Of a stretch of DNA of 24,705 bases, positions 1-7,193 are shown one piece after another. The notes beneath the pieces are model-generated. The model worked only from the letters and a program-made list of their open reading frames with translations, was not told where the DNA came from and ran no database searches. The stretch lies in assembly GCA_964386525.1 (NCBI GenBank), contig CAYLSO010000149.1, positions 1 to 24,705 of the forward strand, read 5' to 3'. The DNA is from CAYLSO01 sp964386525. Lineage in GTDB: Bacteria; Eisenbacteria; RBG-16-71-46; DASYSL01. The stretch's first letter is position 1. Each line of letters opens with the position of its first letter. The translations under genes and the position numbers were made by a program.

Positions 1-2
1 CG

Positions 3-656
3 ACCGCACCCGTGATCACCCTGGAGAACGGCGTCGAGTTCGAGCGCTTCGCGCTCCCCGTCGGCGGGCCGCTGCCGGCGCTCGCCGCTCTGCCGCGGCC
101 GCGCTGCGGCTACCTGGGGAAGCTCTCGGACTTGCTCGACGTGCCGCTGCTCGAGCGGCTGGCCGACCGTGTCCCGGGCAGCCTGGTGCTGGCCGGGCCG
201 CTGCCGGCCGAGATGCGGGCTCCGCTGGCGGGGCTTTTGGCGCGGCCGAACGTGCACTACCTGGGCGAGCTGCCGTACGCGGACGTGCCGCGCCTGCTGG
301 CCGGGCTGGACCTGGGGCTCATCCCGTTCCAGGCCGGCCACCGCTACACGACCGGCATCCATCCCAACAAGCTCTACCAGTACCTGGCGGCCGGCCTGCC
401 GGTCGTCTCGTCGCCGATCGCGGACGTGGAGGCCGATCCCGCCGGGCTGCGCTTCGCCGCCGACCCAGAGGGTTTCGAGGCGGCGGTGCGCGCGGCGCTG
501 GCTGCCGCTCCCGACCGCGAGGGGCTGCGCGCGCGGGCCCGGGCTCACGACTGGGACGGGATCGCCGAGCGCATGGACGGACTGCTGCGCTCGCACCTGG
601 CGCGCGTCGAGGCGGACGCGCGCGGGTCGCGGGCGTCGAGGAGAGAGGACGCGTGA
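3..656 (+). CDS. Glycosyltransferase, GT4-like, C-terminal part (5' truncated by window edge)
   Basis: The reading frame is open to the left edge, so this is the C-terminal part of a larger enzyme; the GTG at 12 is probably an internal valine. The visible part begins at the ENGVEFERF signature, which normally sits at the start of the second Rossmann domain of GT-B retaining glycosyltransferases. It then shows a YLGKLSD strand, a VLAGP strand, PNVHYLGELPYADVP, and the nucleotide-sugar-binding stretch IHPNKLYQYLAAGLPVVSSP. That places it in the GT4-like group that transfers sugars from nucleotide donors at the inner membrane face. The stop overlaps the GTG of the next gene (GTGA), implying co-translation with the YfhO-type protein. 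The acceptor and donor cannot be read from the sequence. Confidence 0.85.
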   Translation, partial: TAPVITLENGVEFERFALPVGGPLPALAALPRPRCGYLGKLSDLLDVPLLERLADRVPGSLVLAGPLPAEMRAPLAGLLARPNVHYLGELPYADVPRLLAGLDLGLIPFQAGHRYTTGIHPNKLYQYLAAGLPVVSSPIADVEADPAGLRFAADPEGFEAAVRAALAAAPDREGLRARARAHDWDGIAERMDGLLRSHLARVEADARGSRASRREDA

Positions 657-3100
657 GCCAGCCGCAGGAGAAGGGGAAGGGGAAAGGGAAAGGCAAGCAG
701 CATCCGGCCCGCGACGGCGCGAAGACGGGAGCGGGAGCCGGCGGGCGGCCGGCGCCGCGGCCCGGAGCGCGGGCCGCGGGGGGGCCGCCGCCTTGGTGGC
801 AGCGCCCCGGCGCGATCGCCGCCGGCTTGCTGGCCCTGGCCACGCTGCTGCTGTTCCGCGACGTCATGCTCGGCGGCCAGACTTTCCTCTCGCCCGACGC
901 CACCGCGCCGGCGGGCTTCGCCCGCCTCGGCGAGCAGTCGCTGCGCCAGGGCGTCTACCCGCTGTGGAACCCCTACCTGTTCTGCGGCATGCCGTCGTTC
1001 GCCAGCCTGGCCTACAATCCGTTTCTCTATCCGCCCGACTGGCCGTTGTGGGTGGTGACGCGCCTGCTGCCGTTGCCCGACCTCACGTGGCTCGTCCTCT
1101 ACTACTTCCTCGCCGGGCTCGGCGCCTACCTCCTCTGCCGGGAGTGGGGCGTGGGGCAGTGGGGCGCGGTCGTCGCCGGGTTCGCCTTGCTCTCCATGCC
1201 CAACCTGATGGCGGTGGGGGCGCACGGGCACGGCAGCCAGATGGTGGACTCGGCCTTCGTGCCGTGGATGCTGTGGCTGGCAGCCCGCTGCTTGCGGCGC
1301 GGGCGCCTCTCCGACGTGGCGTGGCTGGCGCTGGCGCTCTACGCCCTCTTCGAGCTGGCGCGCGGTGGCGAGGACCGCCCGGCGCTGCCGGGGCGGTTGG
1401 CGCGGGCCGTCGGCGTCGGGGCCGCGCTCGGCCTTGGCCTGGGGCTGGCGGCGTTCCTCTATCTGCCGGTGCAGGAGTACGCGCGGCTCTCGATCCGCGG
1501 CGGCGGCGAGGGCGGCGGCGTCGGCCTGGCTTACGCCACGCAGTGGTCGTTCAGCCCGGTGGAGCTGCTCACCTTCCTGGTGCCCGGGGCGGTCGGTTTC
1601 GGCGGCGCGACCTACTGGGGATCGATGCCGTTCACGGACTATCCCCATTACATGGGCCTCGGGATCCTGGCCCTGGCGGTGGTGGGCCTGGTGCGCGCGC
1701 GGCGCGGGGTGACGGTGGCGTTCCTCGCGGTGCTGGCCGCGGTCGCCGTGCTCGTCTCCTTCGGCCAGAACGGTTTCCTCTACGCGTTCCTCTACGACCA
1801 CCTGCCGCAGTTCAACAAGTTCCGCGTGCCGGTGATGGTCCTCCTGCTCACCCAGGTGGCCACCGCCTGCCTGGCCGGCATGGGTCTGGACGCCGTCCTG
1901 GAGGCGCGCGGCGACGCGCCCGGCGCCGGGCGGCGCGCCTGGTGGGCGGTGGTCTTCACGGGCGCGGCGGCGGCGCTCCTCCTGGTCGGCGGCCTGGTGC
2001 CCGAGCTGTGGCGCGGCGATCTGGCCGCGCTGGCGCGCTCCATCCGCCCCAATCTCGCCGACGCCAACCTCAACGCCGCCCTGGCGGGCGCGGCCGGCGA
2101 CGCCGCCCGCGTCGGCATGCTGGCGGTGATCGCCCTGGCGGCGGCGTGGTTCACCATGCGGCGGCTCATCCCCGCCGGGGCCTTCGTCGCCCTGGTCGTG
2201 CTCCTGACCGCCGTCGACCTGTGGCAGGTGAACCAGCGCATCGTGACCCCGGTCCTCGGGCCGCCGGCTGCGGCGCGGGCCGAGAACGAGCGCGACGACG
2301 TCATCGACTTCCTCACCGCACAGGCCGACTCCGCGGCGGCGCGCGGGGAGCAGTTCCGCGTCCTGCCCCTGGGCGACGACTTCCGCTCGAACCGCTACGC
2401 CGGCTTCGCGCTGGCGGTGCTCGGCGGCTACCACGCGGCGAAGCCGAAGCTGGCGCAGGAGTACCTCGACGCGCAGGCGCCGCTCGTGCCGGTGCAGAGC
2501 CTGCTCGCCGGACGGGGCTGGCAAGGCGCCGGTTTCCTCAACGCCGCCAACGCGGAGTTCGTCCTCGTGCCCGGCATGCTGCCGAGCGGCACGCCCCTGG
2601 TGCTGGTCTTCCAGGGGGAGCGCCAGGTCGTGTACCGCAACCCGGAGGCGTTGCCCCGGGTCTCGCTGGCGACGCGCTACGAGGTGATGCCCCCCGACAG
2701 CCAACTGGCGCGCCTGCTGGCGCCAGGCTACGACCCGCGCGCCGCGGTGCTGCTCGCGGCCGCCCCGGCCGGGCCGCTCGGTCCCGAGGGCGGGCAGGTG
2801 CGCATCACGCGCTACGGGCTCAACCGGGTGGAGATGGAGGCCGACGCTCCGGGGCCCGCCGTGCTGCGCTTGGCCGACCTGTACTTCCCGGGCTGGACGG
2901 CCCGGGTGGACGGGCGCCCGGTGCCGATCCTGCGGGCCGATTTCGCCTTCCGCGCGCTGCTGCTGCCGGCGGGCCGGCATCGGGTAGAATGGAGCTACGA
3001 ATCGCGGGCCCTGCGCCTGGGGATGTGGGTCTCCGGCCTGGCCCTGATCGTCATCACGGGTCTGTTCGCCGCCGGCGCCTGGCGGCGCCGGGCCGGTTGA
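653..3100 (+). CDS. YfhO-family polytopic membrane protein (probable lipid-linked-sugar glycosyltransferase)
   Basis: An 815-residue protein. Residues 1-45 are a basic, low-complexity cytoplasmic tail with a GKGKGKGK run, followed by about a dozen hydrophobic segments. The first extracytoplasmic loop carries the family signature PLWNPYLFCGMPSF (from about residue 103) and later YPPDW. The C-terminal extracytoplasmic domain has YFPGWTARVDGRPV (about residue 744) and LLPAGRHRVEWSYE, followed by a last membrane span; this is the usual YfhO ending. In Bacillus, YfhO is a GT-C-like enzyme that adds sugars from polyprenyl-phosphate donors to lipoteichoic acid. A comparable role here is inferred, helped by the polyprenyl-phosphate sugar synthase gene 12 bp downstream. 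The GTG start overlaps the previous stop and is preceded by GAGAGGA. Confidence 0.85.
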   Translation: MSQPQEKGKGKGKGKQHPARDGAKTGAGAGGRPAPRPGARAAGGPPPWWQRPGAIAAGLLALATLLLFRDVMLGGQTFLSPDATAPAGFARLGEQSLRQGVYPLWNPYLFCGMPSFASLAYNPFLYPPDWPLWVVTRLLPLPDLTWLVLYYFLAGLGAYLLCREWGVGQWGAVVAGFALLSMPNLMAVGAHGHGSQMVDSAFVPWMLWLAARCLRRGRLSDVAWLALALYALFELARGGEDRPALPGRLARAVGVGAALGLGLGLAAFLYLPVQEYARLSIRGGGEGGGVGLAYATQWSFSPVELLTFLVPGAVGFGGATYWGSMPFTDYPHYMGLGILALAVVGLVRARRGVTVAFLAVLAAVAVLVSFGQNGFLYAFLYDHLPQFNKFRVPVMVLLLTQVATACLAGMGLDAVLEARGDAPGAGRRAWWAVVFTGAAAALLLVGGLVPELWRGDLAALARSIRPNLADANLNAALAGAAGDAARVGMLAVIALAAAWFTMRRLIPAGAFVALVVLLTAVDLWQVNQRIVTPVLGPPAAARAENERDDVIDFLTAQADSAAARGEQFRVLPLGDDFRSNRYAGFALAVLGGYHAAKPKLAQEYLDAQAPLVPVQSLLAGRGWQGAGFLNAANAEFVLVPGMLPSGTPLVLVFQGERQVVYRNPEALPRVSLATRYEVMPPDSQLARLLAPGYDPRAAVLLAAAPAGPLGPEGGQVRITRYGLNRVEMEADAPGPAVLRLADLYFPGWTARVDGRPVPILRADFAFRALLLPAGRHRVEWSYESRALRLGMWVSGLALIVITGLFAAGAWRRRAG
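666..693 (+). repeat. Uninterrupted 28-base purine tract encoding Gly-Lys repeats
   Basis: Twenty-eight consecutive purines, built from near-repeats of GGGGAA and GGGAAA, lie just inside the YfhO-family gene and encode alternating Gly and Lys. Because the unit is six bases, slippage would add or remove Gly-Lys pairs without a frameshift. The tract is compositionally unlike the surrounding GC-alternating sequence. Confidence 0.7.
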
Positions 3101-3112
3101 TCCGGGAGCGCC

Positions 3113-3829
3113 ATGGAGAAGCTGGTCATCATCCCGACGTACAACGAGCGGGAGAACATCGAAACACTGCTCGACCGGCTCCTCGCCCTGCCCTACGGCC
3201 TCGAGGTGCTGGTCGTGGACGACAACTCGCCCGACTGCACCGGCGATCTGGTGGCGGCGCGCCGCGAGCGCGAGCCGCGCGTGCACCTGCTGCGGCGCGC
3301 CGGCAAGCTGGGGCTCGGCTCGGCGTACGTGGCCGGCTTCCGGTACGCTCTCGAGCACGGCGCCGAGTACGTCTTCGAGATGGACGCCGACTTCTCGCAC
3401 GACCCCGCCGCCATCGGCGAATTCCTGGAGGCGGCGCGCGATGCCGACCTGGTGCTGGGCTCGCGCTACTTGGAGGGCGTCACCGTCGTGCACTGGCCGC
3501 TGCGGCGGCTGATCCTCTCCTACGGCGCCAACGTCTACACCCGGCTCATCACCGGACTGCCGGTGCGCGACGCCACCGGCGGCTTCAAGTGCTTCCGGCG
3601 GCGCGCCCTGGCGGCGGTCAACCTGGACCGCGTCACCTCCGACGGCTACGCTTTCCAGATCGAGATGACGTACAAGGTGTGGCGGCTGGGCCTGCGCATC
3701 CACGAGATCCCGATCACCTTCGTGGACCGGCGCGCGGGGGTCAGCAAGATGGACCGGCGGATCGTCTGGGAGGCCGCCGGGCTCGTCTGGCGCCTGCGTC
3801 TGATGCACCTGTTCGGCCGGATCCCATGA
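3113..3829 (+). CDS. Polyprenol-phosphate mannose synthase-like GT2 glycosyltransferase
   Basis: A 238-residue GT2 enzyme of the dolichol/polyprenol-phosphate mannose synthase (DPM1) type. It starts with VIIPTYNERENI, then LVVDDNSPD (nucleotide-binding acidic pair) and GLGSAYVAGFRYAL. The metal-binding DAD sits at residues 91-93 (FEMDADFSHDP), followed by LGSRYLEGV and the DATGGFKCFRR segment. It lacks the C-terminal membrane spans found in some relatives, so it is a single-domain, peripheral cytoplasmic enzyme. The expected reaction is transfer of a sugar, mannose by family precedent, from an NDP-sugar to polyprenyl phosphate. Its position 12 bp after the YfhO-family gene suggests it supplies that protein's donor. 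ATG start; the stop is followed at once by a strong hairpin. Confidence 0.9.
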   Translation: MEKLVIIPTYNERENIETLLDRLLALPYGLEVLVVDDNSPDCTGDLVAARREREPRVHLLRRAGKLGLGSAYVAGFRYALEHGAEYVFEMDADFSHDPAAIGEFLEAARDADLVLGSRYLEGVTVVHWPLRRLILSYGANVYTRLITGLPVRDATGGFKCFRRRALAAVNLDRVTSDGYAFQIEMTYKVWRLGLRIHEIPITFVDRRAGVSKMDRRIVWEAAGLVWRLRLMHLFGRIP

Positions 3830-3831
3830 GC

Positions 3832-3865
3832 GCCGGCGGGCGCGGCCGCGAGGCCGCGCGCCGGC
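3832..3865 (+). terminator. Strong GC hairpin after the GT2 gene (possible terminator)
   Basis: Three bases after the GT2 stop codon, arms 3832-3838 plus 3841-3847 pair with 3852-3858 plus 3859-3865. This gives 14 G-C/C-G pairs with a two-base bulge (GG) and a GCGA tetraloop of the GNRA type. No T-run follows, so a classical intrinsic terminator is not shown. It may instead stabilise the upstream mRNA 3' end or attenuate read-through into the propeller gene, which begins 61 bp later. Confidence 0.45.
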
Positions 3866-3926
3866 AGACTGCCTGACACCTGGGGCGCGCGGCTGCCCTC
3901 CCCGCGCCCGGGAGGACCTGATCCGC

Positions 3927-6146
3927 ATGCCTCACGCCAACGCCCGCTCGCACCTGGCCGCCGGCTTCGTCGTCGTCTTCGCGCTGGCCGGCCTGGGCCC
4001 GCGCGCGGTACTCGCCGGCGCCTGGGACGTCTTCACCGACGCCAACTCGCTCACCTCGGTGGCGGCCCTCGACCCGTACGTGTGGGCGCCGTCGCTCAGC
4101 GGACTGCACCGCTACGACCCGGCCACCGGCTCGTTCCAGCGCTACTTCCGCGAGCCCAAGGGGCTCGCCTCGAACGCCGTCATGGTCGTCTCGCGTGACG
4201 CCGCCGGCACGGTGTGGGTCGGCACCGCCGGCAACGGCGTCAGCCTCCTCTACCCGAGCGGCGTGTGGCAGTCGGTGACCGCTTTCGAGGGGCTGCCCAG
4301 CGACTCGGTCACCGCCCTCGAACCGTTCGACCAGGGCATGTGGGTGGGGACGCGCGGCGGCCTCGCCTACTACGTCGGCGACGAGCTGCAGGCGGTGTGG
4401 CCGGACGGAGTGACGCCGAGTCCGTTCGCCTCCGGCCGCATCACCGACGTGCGGTCGTTCGGCGGCCGCACCTGGGTGGCGACGCGCGACGGCGTCTTCA
4501 CGACCACCGACGGCGTCGCCTGGGACACCACGGTGGCGGGCCTGACGACGCGCGACACGCGCGCCCTGGCGCACGACACCGTGCACCTGTGGGCGGTCAC
4601 CGCCGACGGGAACGTCTGGCGCGGGGGGGAGACCGGCGCGTGGACCCGGATGCGCTCCGGCGGAGCGGTGAGCATCGACGCGCTGCACCCCGGCGCGATC
4701 GCGGTGGGCGCCGTGGACGGCGTCTACGGCTGGGACGCGGGAAGCTCGAGCTGGACGGCCCTCGGCGGGCCGACCCGCGCCGCCGTCGACTTCGGGTCGG
4801 TCGGCCCCGGTTCCCTGTGGGCGGGCAACGCCGAGGGGCTGTGGAATCTCACGGGCGGCAGCTGGAAGAGCTATCGGTCGCCCGGTCCGGGAGGCAACTG
4901 GATCCACGGCATGGCAGCGCAGGGGAGCACGGTCTACGTGGCCGCGCGCTTCGGTGGCGTGTCGCGCTACGACGACGCGCGCGGCTGGCGGCATTTCCTG
5001 CCCGGAGGCGACCCGGATACCTCGCTGCTGTCCGATGACTATATCTTCGCGTGCCACGTCGACCGCGACGGCTACAAGTGGTTCGGCGACTGGAGCGGCT
5101 CCCTGGCCCGGCTCGACGACGCGGGGCCGGTGCCGCAGTTCACCCATTTCTTCCGCGACACGACGCGCTTCACCTGGGTCTGGTCGTCGGCCCACGATCC
5201 CCAGGGACCGCACTGGTTCGGGCTCGACACCGGCTGCCGCGGCTGCGGCCCGGGCACCGAGCCGCAGGGGCTGATCCGCATCCTCGCCGACGGCACGCGG
5301 GAGAACTTCCTGCCCACCAACTCGGCGATGACCAGCCAGCAGGTGCGGGCCATCGCCTTCGCCTCCGACGGCACGATGTGGGTCGGCTACGCCGACTTCG
5401 GCGTGGACCTCTTCAGCGACCGCTCGCTCGCCGCGCTGCAGGATTACCTGAGCACCGCCGACGGGCTGCGCTCGAACAACATCTGGGGTATCGCCGTGGA
5501 CGGCGCCAGCGCGTGGGTGGCGACCGACGGCGGCCTGGCGCGCTTCGAGGTCGGCGGCGCGTCACCCCTGCTGCGCGAGTCGCTGGCCACGCCCGTCATC
5601 TCGCAGAACGGTGCGGTGAACCCCCTGGCCGTCGACGCCGGCGGCGGCGTGTGGCTGGCCACGGCGAGCGGGCTCTTCCACCGCGCCGTGGGCGGCACGG
5701 CGGAGCTGTTCCAGACGACCAACTCGCCGCTGGTCTCCAACGACGTGCACTCGGTGGTCATCGACCGCGTCACCGGGGACCTGTGGATCGGCACCGGCGA
5801 GGGTGTGAACCGCCTGCGCCCGGGCCAGCTGGGCGCGCCGGCCGGGGTCTCCCGGCAGCTCGTGGTGTCGCCCAACCCGGTGAGCCTGGCCGGGGGATCG
5901 GTGCTCTTCCAGGTGCGCACCGCCGACGGCGAGCCGCTGACGCGCACGCCCATCGACCTCTTCGACGTGGCCGGCCGCTGGGTGGGGCGCGTGCGCAGCG
6001 ACGGCCAGGGCCTGCTCACCTGGGACGGCGTCTCGCGCAGCGGCCGCCAGCTCACCGGCGGCGTCTACTTCCTCCGCGCCCTGGCGGTCAGCGCGGCCGG
6101 CGACTGGGAGACGCGCGCGCTCGGGCGGCTGGTGCTGCTGCCCTGA
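3927..6146 (+). CDS. Secreted beta-propeller protein (two-component-regulator-propeller repeats) with FlgD/T9SS-like C-terminal module
   Basis: A 739-residue protein with a Sec signal peptide: short charged start, hydrophobic LAAGFVVVFALAGLG, likely cut after VLA near residue 31. The body is made of Reg_prop-type blades with repeated W-V/I-G/A-T-x-x-G-(G/V) strands and linkers such as GLPSDSVTAL, GLRSNNIWGI and LVSNDVHSVV. The last ~90 residues read SPNPVS...VLFQV...IDLFDVAGRWVGRV...LTWDGVSRSGRQLTGGVYFLRA, the FlgD-like Ig or T9SS sorting-like module common in FCB-group exported proteins. There is no kinase or transmembrane output domain. A C-x-x-C pair lies at residues 437 and 440, without the His needed for haem attachment. 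An SD (GGAGG at 3911) sits 11 bases before the ATG. The binding partner is unknown. Confidence 0.85.
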   Translation: MPHANARSHLAAGFVVVFALAGLGPRAVLAGAWDVFTDANSLTSVAALDPYVWAPSLSGLHRYDPATGSFQRYFREPKGLASNAVMVVSRDAAGTVWVGTAGNGVSLLYPSGVWQSVTAFEGLPSDSVTALEPFDQGMWVGTRGGLAYYVGDELQAVWPDGVTPSPFASGRITDVRSFGGRTWVATRDGVFTTTDGVAWDTTVAGLTTRDTRALAHDTVHLWAVTADGNVWRGGETGAWTRMRSGGAVSIDALHPGAIAVGAVDGVYGWDAGSSSWTALGGPTRAAVDFGSVGPGSLWAGNAEGLWNLTGGSWKSYRSPGPGGNWIHGMAAQGSTVYVAARFGGVSRYDDARGWRHFLPGGDPDTSLLSDDYIFACHVDRDGYKWFGDWSGSLARLDDAGPVPQFTHFFRDTTRFTWVWSSAHDPQGPHWFGLDTGCRGCGPGTEPQGLIRILADGTRENFLPTNSAMTSQQVRAIAFASDGTMWVGYADFGVDLFSDRSLAALQDYLSTADGLRSNNIWGIAVDGASAWVATDGGLARFEVGGASPLLRESLATPVISQNGAVNPLAVDAGGGVWLATASGLFHRAVGGTAELFQTTNSPLVSNDVHSVVIDRVTGDLWIGTGEGVNRLRPGQLGAPAGVSRQLVVSPNPVSLAGGSVLFQVRTADGEPLTRTPIDLFDVAGRWVGRVRSDGQGLLTWDGVSRSGRQLTGGVYFLRALAVSAAGDWETRALGRLVLLP

Positions 6147-7177
6147 ACCCCGACCCCGCCGCGGCCGGCGGCGCCCTCACCCTCGAGTGGCGCGACGGGC
6201 CGCCTCCCGAGTGGGAGGCGTGGGTGGAGGGCGCGTGCGGCGCCGGCTTCGCGGCGCGCTCCGGGTGGCTCGAGGCTCTGGCCCTGACCGATTTCCGGCC
6301 GCGCCTCGCGATCCTCTGCGCGCGGCGGGGCGGCCGGCTGGCCGGCGCGGTGCCGGTGGCCGTCTCCCGGCGCTTCGGGATGAGCTGGGCGCGCTCGCTG
6401 CCGTTCGGCACCTACGGCGGCCCGCTGACGGCCGCCGACGATCCCGACCCGGGCGCCGTGCGCGCGGCGCTGGCGCGCGCTTTCGACGAGTGGTTAGAGC
6501 GCGAGCGCATCGCCGGCGGCGAGGTCATCCACGCGCCGCTGGTCGCGGGCGCCGGGTCCGACCCGGCGTGGGCGGCGCTGGCGGGGCGCGTGACCGCGGG
6601 TGCGGCGCACATCGTCGATCTGACGGCCGGCCGCGAGGCGGTGCAAGCCGGGCTGCGCGGCGCCACCCGCCGCGGCCTGCGGCATGCCGAGCGCGCCGGA
6701 GTCGAGTTCCACGAGCGGCCGGAGGCGCTCGCGGAGGTGCACGCCCTCTACCTGCAGCAGAGCCGCGAGTGGGGCTTGGCGCGGCCGTACCCGCTCGCCT
6801 TCCTGCGCGCCGTGCTGGCGCACCCGTCGGCCTTCGCGCGGCTCTTCGTGGTCACCTGCGGCGGCCGCCTCGAGGCCGGGATGATGGCGCTGTCGGGCGG
6901 CGGCGAGACCTTCCTGTGGTGGAGCGGGGCGGCGCGCGCCTCGCGGCGCAGCCTCTCCTACCCGTATCTCATCCACGGCATCATCGAGCACGCCTGCGCG
7001 GCCGGGCAGCGGCGCGCCAACATCGGCTCGAGCGGCGGCCGCGAGGCCCTGCACTACTTCAAGGAGGGGATGGGGGCGGTGGCGTTGCCGATCTTCACCT
7101 ACCATCTGCGGCCGCGGCGGGCCGACCTGCGCTACCGGGTCTACGCGCTGGTGCGCGCCGCGCGGCGGCGGACCTGA
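6143..7177 (+). CDS. FemAB/GNAT-like acyltransferase (peptidoglycan-bridge or polysaccharide-associated)
   Basis: About 344 residues resembling the FemAB-like branch of the GNAT superfamily. Visible landmarks are an early tryptophan region (EWEAWVEG), SGWLEAL, a central LPFGTYGGPLT, AAHIVDLTAG followed by the basic RGATRRGLRHAERAG, EVHALYLQQSREWG, and NIGSSGGREALHYFKEGMG near the C-terminus. Relatives transfer aminoacyl or acyl groups, and several sit in exopolysaccharide loci. Cytoplasmic; no signal peptide or membrane span. The start is uncertain: no ATG, GTG or TTG lies in frame between the preceding gene's end and a GTG at 6224, which would cut into the conserved N-terminus. I therefore use a CTG at 6143 that overlaps the preceding TGA (CTGA). 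The 7177 stop is 16 bp before the GT4 gene. Confidence 0.75.
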   Translation: MNPDPAAAGGALTLEWRDGPPPEWEAWVEGACGAGFAARSGWLEALALTDFRPRLAILCARRGGRLAGAVPVAVSRRFGMSWARSLPFGTYGGPLTAADDPDPGAVRAALARAFDEWLERERIAGGEVIHAPLVAGAGSDPAWAALAGRVTAGAAHIVDLTAGREAVQAGLRGATRRGLRHAERAGVEFHERPEALAEVHALYLQQSREWGLARPYPLAFLRAVLAHPSAFARLFVVTCGGRLEAGMMALSGGGETFLWWSGAARASRRSLSYPYLIHGIIEHACAAGQRRANIGSSGGREALHYFKEGMGAVALPIFTYHLRPRRADLRYRVYALVRAARRRT

Positions 7178-7193
7178 GCCGGCGGGGCGCGCG

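Noticed and set aside
169..3876. 1235-codon open frame on the plus strand overlapping three genes
   Set aside because: Arg/Ala/Gly/Pro-rich translation with no domain; it is the shifted frame of the glycosyltransferase, YfhO-type and GT2 genes, open only because stops are rare at this GC content.
3826..3876. 16-codon ORF starting in the ATGA at the GT2 stop
   Set aside because: It spans the hairpin, is Arg/Gly/Ala-rich and has no recognisable features; a chance ORF is more likely.
545..3928. 1127-codon antisense open frame
   Set aside because: Low-complexity His/Gln/Arg/Gly-rich shadow of the genes on the other strand; no motif and no start signals.
5235..5246. Haem-binding site in the propeller protein
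   Set aside because: C-R-G-C is followed by Gly rather than His, so it is not a CxxCH cytochrome c motif.
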